A DNA stretch of 36,516 nt from Streptomyces sp. AcH 505 (GTDB lineage: Bacteria; Actinomycetota; Actinomycetes; Streptomycetales; Streptomycetaceae), in the NCBI RefSeq assembly GCF_000818175.1, contig NZ_JTIY01000001.1:1525714-1562229 (forward strand). Reading direction: 5' to 3'. A program made the translations under genes and the position numbers. The number at the start of each line of letters is the position of its first letter. Within the stretch, counting starts at the first letter, position 1. Below are positions 31,737 to 36,516 of the stretch, one piece after another. The notes beneath the pieces were generated by a model. The model was not told the origin of the DNA. It did no database searches and saw nothing but the letters and a program-made list of their open reading frames with translations.

Positions 31737-31775
31737 GGGTGCTGGTGCCGGGTGCTGGTGTTGGGTGCTGGTGCC
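31737..31775. repeat. three 13-bp tandem repeats
   Basis: GGGTGCTGGTGCC, GGGTGCTGGTGTT and GGGTGCTGGTGCC occur head to tail between the MFS stop and its terminator. Two copies are identical and the middle differs at two bases. Such tracts may change copy number by slippage. Confidence 0.85.
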
Positions 31776-31789
31776 GGTCGGTGGCGGGA

Positions 31790-33253
31790 TCAGACCGCTG
31801 CGGGCGCACGCTCGTCGGTCGGCTCGTCGCTCGCCTCTTCCGCCGTCGTGGCCTGCTTGCTGCGGTGACCGGGGATGAGGAGGGCGAGCAGAGCGCCGAC
31901 CGCGACCATGCCGGCGCCGATCCACAGGGCGGGGACGGTGCCGTCGACGAAGCTGTCGGGTGTCTCGTAACCGCCCTGGGCGGCGAAGACCGCACCGAGG
32001 ACCGCGACACCGAGGGCGCCGCCGACCTCACGGAGCGCGTTGTTCGTACCGGAGGCGATGCCCTGCTCGGCGGGGCGGACGCTGGACATGACCACGGTGG
32101 CGGCGGGGGCGAAGTACAGGCCCATGCCGATACCGCTGATGATCAGGGCGGGCAGCTGCGCGCCGTACGAGACGTCGGGGGCGAGGACGACCGCGAAGAG
32201 GCCGAGACCGATGGCCTGCAGGGCGAGTCCCGCGACCACGACGGGCCTGCCGCCGATGCGGTCGGTGATGAGTCCGGCGACCGGGGCGACGATCAGCGGC
32301 ATCGCGGTCCACGGGAGCATCCGCAGCCCGGCCTCGGTGGGCGAGTAGCCGACGACCGTCTGCAGGAACTGGCTGAGCAGGAAGATCGAGCCGAACATGC
32401 CGAGGAACATCAGCAGACTGGCGCCGTTGATGCCGGCGAAGGCGCGGATCTTGAACAGCCGCATGGGCAGCATGGCGTCGGGGCGGCGGATGCCGTGGCG
32501 TACGAAGGCGGCGATCAGGACGGCGCCGCCGATCAGGCCGAGCAGCACGGTCGCGCTGGTCCAGCCGTCGGAGTTCGCGTTGACCAGGGCGTAGACGATG
32601 CCGAAGAGGCCGGCGCTGATGAGGATCGTGCCGGGGACGTCGAGGCGGGCGTTGGGGGCGTGGGACTCTTCGAGGCGCAGCCGGGCGAGCGGGATCAGCG
32701 CGAGGCCGATCGGCACGTTCAGCCAGAAGATCCACTCCCAGCTGAGGTGCTGGGTGAGGCTGCCCCCGACGAGCGGACCGCTGGCGACGGCGAGTCCGGT
32801 GATGGCGCCGTAGATACCGAGGAAAGCGCCCCGCTTGGCGGCGGGTACCGCGGCGATGAGCAGGGTGAGGGTGAGCGGCATCATGATCGCCGCGCCGACC
32901 CCTTGGACGGCCCGTGCCGCGATGAGTGTGTTGATGCCGGGGGCGAGCGCCGCCGCCGCCGAAGCGCCGGTGAAGACGGAGAGCCCGACGATGAACAGCT
33001 TGCGGCGGCCGAACCGGTCGCCGAGGGCCGCGCCGAACATGAGGAGGACGGCGAAGGTGAGCGTGTAGGCGTTCACCGTCCACTCCAGGTCCTCCAGCTT
33101 GCCGCCGAGGTTCTCGCGGATGGAGGGCAGTGCGGTGGTGACGACGAGGTTGTCCAGGGCCGCCATGAAGCTGGCGGCGCCGGTGATGACGAGGGCCCAG
33201 GTGGCTCGGGAGCCGCGGGCTTTCGGCTGCTGGAGTTCTGCTTGCTGGTTCAT
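31790..33253 (-). CDS. MFS drug exporter, DHA2 (14-TM) type
   Basis: A 487-residue proton-driven exporter of the EmrB/QacA group. Visible motifs are ALDNLVVTTALPSI with membrane aspartate D34, motif A GDRFGRRK (78-85), motif B AARAVQG (R114) and the antiporter motif C GLAVASGPLVGGS (153-165). Length and spacing fit 14 membrane helices. The C-terminus is charged and cytosolic. The ATG follows GGGGGAGAG, with a GC hairpin (33265-33288) just before. The tetR gene ends 100 bases upstream on the same strand, with a palindrome between, so TetR control is likely. Substrate is unknown. Confidence 0.9.
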   Translation of the reverse strand: MNQQAELQQPKARGSRATWALVITGAASFMAALDNLVVTTALPSIRENLGGKLEDLEWTVNAYTLTFAVLLMFGAALGDRFGRRKLFIVGLSVFTGASAAAALAPGINTLIAARAVQGVGAAIMMPLTLTLLIAAVPAAKRGAFLGIYGAITGLAVASGPLVGGSLTQHLSWEWIFWLNVPIGLALIPLARLRLEESHAPNARLDVPGTILISAGLFGIVYALVNANSDGWTSATVLLGLIGGAVLIAAFVRHGIRRPDAMLPMRLFKIRAFAGINGASLLMFLGMFGSIFLLSQFLQTVVGYSPTEAGLRMLPWTAMPLIVAPVAGLITDRIGGRPVVVAGLALQAIGLGLFAVVLAPDVSYGAQLPALIISGIGMGLYFAPAATVVMSSVRPAEQGIASGTNNALREVGGALGVAVLGAVFAAQGGYETPDSFVDGTVPALWIGAGMVAVGALLALLIPGHRSKQATTAEEASDEPTDERAPAAV

Positions 33254-33264
33254 GACTCTCCCCC

Positions 33265-33288
33265 GTCGGCGGCCCGGATGCCGCCGAC
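33265..33288 (-). promoter_or_regulatory. hairpin in the MFS leader
   Basis: GTCGGCGGC / GCCGCCGAC, 9-bp perfect stem with loop CCGGAT, ending 11 bases before the MFS ATG and touching the ribosome binding site. It could limit translation or stabilise the transcript. Confidence 0.45.
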
Positions 33289-33291
33289 TTT

Positions 33292-33311
33292 GTTAGTTAT
33301 CGATGACTAAC
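33292..33311. promoter_or_regulatory. candidate TetR operator
   Basis: GTTAGTTATC followed by GATGACTAAC is a 20-bp palindrome with one mismatched pair (9 of 10 pairs). It lies between the tetR and MFS genes, upstream of the MFS leader, and is AT-rich against the surrounding GC-rich DNA. Size and symmetry fit a TetR-family site. Confidence 0.6.
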
Positions 33312-33330
33312 TTTGCTGGACATGAAGTGA

Positions 33331-33348
33331 CCCGCGGGGTGCCGCGGG
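33331..33348 (-). terminator. hairpin after tetR
   Basis: CCCGCGG / CCGCGGG, 7-bp stem with a 4-nt loop, six bases after the tetR stop. It could end the tetR transcript before the MFS promoter. No T-run. Confidence 0.45.
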
Positions 33349-33353
33349 GTTGT

Positions 33354-33923
33354 TCAGTTCGCCGGATCGCCGACGGGGTGCGACGACTCGTAGATCTCCG
33401 ACCAGACGCGATGCCCGGCCGGAAACCCCAGCGAGACCAGGGTGTTGATGAGCATGCCGAATGCGAGGAACACGGTGGTCTCGGTCTCGTCGGCACCGAG
33501 CGCCAGGTGGACCGTGTCCCACAGCCGCTCCCAGCCGGCCCGTACCGAGTCGCCGAACTCGTGGTCACCCTCGGCCTCGGCGGCGGCGACCGCCGCGTAC
33601 ATCTGCATCTGCATCAGCAGCTTCTCGGGGTCCTCGGCGATGGTCCGCTGGTAGGCGATGCCCATGGCGTGGACGGCGTCTTCGCCCTCCAGCCCTTCGG
33701 ACGCCTCCCTGAAGAGCCGGCTGGTGTCGTCCAGGCAGCGCTGCGAGGCGGCGAGGAACATCGCCTGCTTGTTCGGGAAGAGACGGAAGAGATACGGCTG
33801 CGAGACACCGACACGGCGGGCGATGGCCTCCGTCGAGGTGCCGTTGTAGCCGCTGCGGGAGAACTCGGTGACCGCCGCGCGGATGACGCTCTCGCGTCGC
33901 TCTTCTGCGCTCATCCTGACCAT
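33354..33923 (-). CDS. TetR family transcriptional regulator
   Basis: A 189-residue repressor-type protein. The N-terminal helix-turn-helix covers about residues 10-55, with TSTEAIARRVGVSQPYLFRLFPNKQAMF as the DNA-reading part. The C-terminal region is a helical ligand and dimer domain. The ATG at 33923 (MVRMSAEER) has no ribosome binding site, but TTGACA-N18-TAACCT ends six bases upstream, giving a likely leaderless mRNA. It probably represses the adjacent MFS exporter through the palindrome at 33292-33311. Confidence 0.9.
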   Translation of the reverse strand: MVRMSAEERRESVIRAAVTEFSRSGYNGTSTEAIARRVGVSQPYLFRLFPNKQAMFLAASQRCLDDTSRLFREASEGLEGEDAVHAMGIAYQRTIAEDPEKLLMQMQMYAAVAAAEAEGDHEFGDSVRAGWERLWDTVHLALGADETETTVFLAFGMLINTLVSLGFPAGHRVWSEIYESSHPVGDPAN

Positions 33924-33929
33924 GCGAAA

Positions 33930-33959
33930 AGGTTATTGGCCACTCACTTACTTTGTCAA
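33930..33959 (-). promoter_or_regulatory. tetR promoter
   Basis: Minus strand: TTGACA (33959-33954, perfect), 18 spacer bases, TAACCT (33935-33930). The start codon lies 6 bases after the -10, so transcript and reading frame start together. The spacer contains AAGTAAGTGAGTGG, a 4-base near-repeat that may be a regulator site. Confidence 0.7.
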
Positions 33960-33980
33960 CCGCAGTTCTGCGGCCTATGC

Positions 33981-34014
33981 GTAAGGGGTGTCCGCCATTG
34001 CGGACACCCCTTAC
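33981..34014 (-). terminator. terminator of the MaoC operon
   Basis: A perfect 15-bp stem GTAAGGGGTGTCCGC with its complement around loop CATT. It lies 80 bases after the second MaoC stop and may work for both strands. Confidence 0.88.
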
Positions 34015-34023
34015 ATACGTGCA

Positions 34024-34073
34024 GCTCAGCGCAGACCCGGCCCGGCTCAGCGCAGACCCGGCCCGGCTCAGCG
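34024..34073. repeat. 21-bp tandem repeat
   Basis: GCTCAGCGCAGACCCGGCCCG occurs twice in tandem at 34024-34044 and 34045-34065, followed by a partial third copy GCTCAGCG to 34073. It lies between the MaoC stop and its terminator. Confidence 0.85.
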
Positions 34074-34093
34074 GTATCCCAGGCCGGCTCGGC

Positions 34094-34531
34094 TCAGGCC
34101 AGCGCGACGACGGCGCGGGACATCCCCAGCACCTTCTGTCCCGCGCTCATGGCCGTCAGATCCACCCGGACCCGGTTGTCGTCCAGCTTGGCCGCGACCT
34201 TGGCGCTGACCTCGACCAGCGCGCCCTTGTCGTCGTTGGGCACCACCACCGGCTTGGTGAAGCGCACCCCGTACTCGACGACGGCCGCCGGGTCCCCCAC
34301 CCAGTCGGTGACCACACGGACCGCGGCCGCCATGGTGAACATGCCGTGCGCGATCACGTCCGGCAGGCCGACCTCCTTGGCGAACTTCTCGTTCCAGTGG
34401 ATCGGGTTGAAGTCCCCCGACGCCCCCGCGTACCGCACGAGCGTCGCCCGCGAGACGGGGAAGCTCTGCGCCGGCAGCTCCGTACCGACCTCGACCTCGT
34501 CGTAACCGATCTTCGCCGTCACCGGTCTCAC
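34094..34531 (-). CDS. MaoC-like (R)-specific hydratase/dehydratase, HadB-like
   Basis: A 145-residue hot-dog-fold protein with the hydratase-2 motif YAGASGDFNPIHWNEKFAKE, whose Asp (in GDFNP) and His (in IHW) form the catalytic pair, and DVIAHGM. By position and motif it matches the catalytic HadB of the mycobacterial FAS-II dehydratase. In streptomycetes the substrate is not established. The GTG start at 34531 overlaps the upstream gene's stop as GTGA, so it is translationally coupled to the partner subunit. Confidence 0.85.
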   Translation of the reverse strand: MRPVTAKIGYDEVEVGTELPAQSFPVSRATLVRYAGASGDFNPIHWNEKFAKEVGLPDVIAHGMFTMAAAVRVVTDWVGDPAAVVEYGVRFTKPVVVPNDDKGALVEVSAKVAAKLDDNRVRVDLTAMSAGQKVLGMSRAVVALA

Positions 34532-34980
34532 GCCCCCTCGGCGGCGCGCGCCACCAGCTTGGTCCAGGCGGTCACGACATGCTCGCCGGACTCGTCGTGC
34601 ACCTCGCCGCGTACGTCGATGATGTCGTTGCCCGCGAGCGACTTGATCGCGTCGATGGTCGACGTGACGGTCAGCCGGTCGCCGGCCCGTACCGGGCGCG
34701 AGTACGCGAACTTCTGGTCGCCGTGCACCACCCGGCTGAAATCCAGACCCAGTTGCGGATCGGCGATGACATCGCCCGCCGCCTTGAAGGTGATCGCGAA
34801 CGGGAACGTGGGCGGGGCGATCACATCGCTGTGCCCCAGCGCCTTCGCCGCGTCCTGGTCGGTGTACGCCGGATTGGGGTCGCCCACCGCCTCGGCGAAC
34901 TCGCGGATCTTCTCCCGGCCGACCTCGTAGGGCTCGGTGGGCGGGTAGCTCCGCCCCACGAAGGACTGATCGAGCGCCAT
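34528..34980 (-). CDS. MaoC-like dehydratase N-terminal subunit, HadA-like
   Basis: A 150-residue MaoC dehydratase N-terminal-like protein with YEVGREKIREFAEAVGDPNPAYTD and APPTFPFAI. It lacks the NPIH catalytic motif seen in its partner, as HadA-type subunits do. ATG 34980 (MALDQSFVGRSYPP) follows AGGAGGGAG; the longer frame to 35025 has no family match. It is coupled to the next gene by a 4-base overlap, fitting a heterodimer. It follows rpmG as hadA follows rpmG2 in mycobacteria. Confidence 0.85.
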   Translation of the reverse strand: MALDQSFVGRSYPPTEPYEVGREKIREFAEAVGDPNPAYTDQDAAKALGHSDVIAPPTFPFAITFKAAGDVIADPQLGLDFSRVVHGDQKFAYSRPVRAGDRLTVTSTIDAIKSLAGNDIIDVRGEVHDESGEHVVTAWTKLVARAAEGA

Positions 34981-35024
34981 GGACTCGCTCCCTCCTGATG
35001 AGTGTGTGCCCACATCAAACGACA

Positions 35025-35053
35025 CGAGGCCGCCCCCAGAGGGGACGGCCTCG
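35025..35053 (-). terminator. terminator of rpmG
   Basis: CGAGGCCG / CGGCCTCG plus CCCC/GGGG after one mismatch makes a 12-pair stem with a short loop. It starts about 15 bases after the rpmG stop and separates it from the MaoC pair. Confidence 0.85.
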
Positions 35054-35067
35054 CATACGAGCCTGAT

Positions 35068-35232
35068 TCAGCGCGTTTCGCGGTGCGCTGTGTGCGAGTT
35101 GCAGCGCGGGCAGTGCTTCTTCATCTCAAGACGGTCCGGGTTGTTACGCCGGTTCTTCTTGGTGATGTAGTTCCGCTCCTTGCACTCCACGCAGGCCAGC
35201 GTGATCTTCGGGCGGACGTCGGTGGCAGCCAC
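35068..35232 (-). CDS. rpmG: 50S ribosomal protein L33, zinc-ribbon (C+) form
   Basis: A 54-residue large-subunit protein starting GTG at 35232 ([20 protein letters not shown]) after AAGGAG. Four cysteines, C14, C17, C41 and C44, form a zinc ribbon, so this is the zinc-binding C+ paralogue. Streptomycetes also keep a zinc-free copy for zinc starvation elsewhere. The sequence ends SHTAHRETR. It lies downstream of two tRNAs on the same strand, the mycobacterial thrT-metT-rpmG2 order. Confidence 0.95.
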
Positions 35233-35352
35233 GTGAGTGCTCCTTGGACGGAATGGACGGGATGAACGAAAAAACGGACAAACACTTCAAACAGATGAAC
35301 GCAAAGAAGAGTAGCCGATTGAAGGACCGACCCCGCAATCGGCTACTGTGTG

Positions 35353-35425
35353 TAGCGGTGACCGGACTTGAACCGGTGACACAGCGATTATGAGCCGCTT
35401 GCTCTACCGACTGAGCTACACCGCT
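35353..35425 (-). tRNA. metT: tRNA-Met (anticodon CAT)
   Basis: A 73-base cloverleaf. The acceptor stem is AGCGGTG/CACCGCT and the anticodon loop CTCATAA holds CAT; the T loop is TTCAAGT. CCA is not encoded. The acceptor has a normal A-T first pair, so this is not the initiator. Modified Ile-CAT is possible in principle, but the position next to tRNA-Thr and rpmG matches mycobacterial metT. A hairpin (35439-35458) lies between this and tRNA-Thr. Confidence 0.93.
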
Positions 35426-35472
35426 TCGATGTTGGATCTCCTCGCCCGGAGGCGAGGATCACCGAACACCGG

Positions 35473-35545
35473 AGCCCCAATACGGAATCGAACCGTAGAC
35501 CTTCTCCTTACCATGGAGACGCTCTACCGACTGAGCTATTGGGGC
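35473..35545 (-). tRNA. thrT: tRNA-Thr (anticodon GGT)
   Basis: A 73-base cloverleaf. The acceptor stem is GCCCCAA/TTGGGGC, the anticodon stem TCTCC/GGAGA has loop ATGGTAA with GGT, and the T loop is TTCGATT. CCA is not encoded. It is first in the tRNA-Thr, tRNA-Met, rpmG unit. Confidence 0.97.
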
Positions 35546-35556
35546 GAGCGATGAAG

Positions 35557-35586
35557 ACATTACACGGTCCCTCGCCGATCGCCCAA
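35557..35586 (-). promoter_or_regulatory. promoter of tRNA-Thr / tRNA-Met / rpmG unit
   Basis: Minus strand: TTGGGC (35586-35581), 18 spacer bases, TAATGT (35562-35557). It ends 11 bases before the mature tRNA-Thr 5' end. The remaining sequence to 35787 shows nothing else I can support. Confidence 0.6.
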
Positions 35587-35787
35587 ATCCGTTTCCGTGC
35601 CCCTTGCACGCCTCTCACCCCACCTGTCCCCAGGTGTCTCGTAGGCCACAGGTGGGCTCGCCGGTACGACTATTGCGCCCCTCCCAGAAGGCTGCCAGCA
35701 GCCCGCTTAGGCTCGACTCACGCTGCGTGATCTTGCCCACCGCAGGCCCGACCCAGCGCCCCGAGAGCCGAGCCGACCAGGAGCGCG

Positions 35788-36516
35788 ATGCCCGACAGCC
35801 AGCAGCAGCCGTCCGACGGCGCCACGGCCGACACCACGGCGCTCGTCCTGTGCGGCGCCCGGCTCGCCGACGGCCGCACCGTCGACGTACGGCTCAGCGC
35901 CGGCCGGATCGAGGCCGTCGGCACGGCGGGCAGCCTGATCGCGCGCGGCGCCCGGGTCGACCTCGACGGCTATCTGCTGCTCCCGGCCCCCGCGGAGCCG
36001 CACGCCCACAGCGACACGGCGCTGACCGCCGAGGGGCCCGTCCCCTACTCCCCCGACGACGTGCAGCGCCGTGCGACCGAGGCGGCGCTGCTCCAGCTCA
36101 GCCATGGCGCGACGGCGCTGCGCTCGCACGTACGGATCGGCGGCGCCCAGGAGTTGGGCCGCCTTGAGGCGGTGCTCCAGGCGCGGCGCTCGCTGCGCGG
36201 GCTCTGCGACCTGACGGTCGTACCCGTGCCGAGGCTGCTGACGGGGGTCGCGGGCGCCGACGGCCTCGCGATGCTGCGGGACGCGGTGAAGATGGGCGCG
36301 GGGGCGGTCGGCGGCTGCCCCGATCTCGACCCCGACCCGTCCGGATACGCGGAGGCGGTGCTTGAGGTGGCAGCCGAGCACGGCTGCCCGGTCGATCTGC
36401 ATACGGACGGTGACGATCCGGCGCGGCTGGCCCGGCTCGCCGCGATGGTGGCCGGGCTGCGGCCCGGGGTGACCCTCGGCCCGTGCGGCGGGCTGTCCCG
36501 GCTGCCCGCCGACGCC
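35788..36516 (+). CDS. amidohydrolase-like protein related to cytosine deaminase (3' end beyond window)
   Basis: The visible 243 residues show an N-terminal beta-sandwich part and then the TIM-barrel start of the CodA-type amidohydrolase family. PAPAEPHAHSD has H72 and H74 (metal), RSHVRI has H114, GGCPDLDPDP lies near 175, and DLHTDGDDP has H205. In E. coli CodA the last motif is HCDEIDD with catalytic Glu217. Here that position is G208, and the position of CodA His246 appears to be proline in VTLGPCGG. Metal ligands are partly kept while acid/base residues are lost. ATG 35788 follows AGGAG. The C-terminal metal aspartate lies outside the window. Confidence 0.7.
   Translation, partial: MPDSQQQPSDGATADTTALVLCGARLADGRTVDVRLSAGRIEAVGTAGSLIARGARVDLDGYLLLPAPAEPHAHSDTALTAEGPVPYSPDDVQRRATEAALLQLSHGATALRSHVRIGGAQELGRLEAVLQARRSLRGLCDLTVVPVPRLLTGVAGADGLAMLRDAVKMGAGAVGGCPDLDPDPSGYAEAVLEVAAEHGCPVDLHTDGDDPARLARLAAMVAGLRPGVTLGPCGGLSRLPADA

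Noticed and set aside
31680..31925. N-terminal extension of MurB by 82 residues
   Set aside because: It would translate the terminator hairpin, tandem repeats and part of the MFS gene. The MurB family start matches GTG 31679.
31739..33310. A 523-codon plus-strand frame opposite the MFS gene
   Set aside because: Antisense to clear membrane-transporter motifs. The translation is a run of Asp/Glu/Gly residues typical of a reversed hydrophobic gene.

Overview
The window is high-GC actinobacterial chromosome, almost certainly Streptomyces or a close relative. Three things support this: codons ending almost always in G or C, many GTG and TTG starts, and close matches to remembered Streptomyces RpoB, RpoC, NusG, EF-Tu and AspC. 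It covers the core ribosome and RNA polymerase gene cluster. Nearly all core genes lie on the minus strand, so transcription runs from high to low coordinates.

Layout. 1-4356: the first half of the S10 operon (rpsJ-rplC-rplD-rplW-rplB-rpsS-rplV-rpsC, the last cut by the window edge). 4856-9809: a short accessory stretch between S10 and str. It holds an ECF sigma factor with a C-terminal NTF2-like domain, a DUF1304 membrane protein, a divergent FMN azoreductase, a lysozyme-fold protein, a Uma2 nuclease-fold protein and a damaged RNA ligase/P-loop gene. 9960-14320: the str operon (rpsL-rpsG-fusA-tuf). 14648-22135: rpoB-rpoC. 22714-23738: rplJ-rplL with an attenuator-like leader. 24007-24948: a lipoprotein gene. 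25111-27819: secE-nusG and rplK-rplA. Then come tRNA-Trp, aspartate aminotransferase and adenosine deaminase (both plus strand), murB, a TetR/MFS exporter pair, two MaoC dehydratases, rpmG, tRNA-Met, tRNA-Thr and the 5' part of an amidohydrolase-like gene.

The order tRNA-Thr, tRNA-Met, rpmG, MaoC, MaoC ... tRNA-Trp, secE, nusG, rplK, rplA follows the mycobacterial thrT-metT-rpmG2-hadA-hadB-hadC-trpT-secE-nusG block. Here no hadC is present, and murB, tetR/MFS, add and aspC lie between.

How the genes work together. Most encode translation and transcription machinery, with strong hairpin terminators dividing the transcription units. The most interesting non-coding signals are: (1) matched GTCAC-N17-CGTC promoters facing outward from the sigma/azoreductase intergenic region, at the exact spacing remembered for ECF41 sigma factors, suggesting one sigma drives both itself and the azoreductase; (2) a 25-bp hairpin element, 22/25 identical, in the 5' leaders of both the S10 and str operons; (3) three likely leaderless genes (tetR, murB, RNA ligase), each with a TANNNT box 6-7 nt before the start codon; (4) terminators that overlap the next gene's promoter (lipoprotein/rplJ and MFS/murB). 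I see no IS element, prophage, CRISPR array or rRNA gene.
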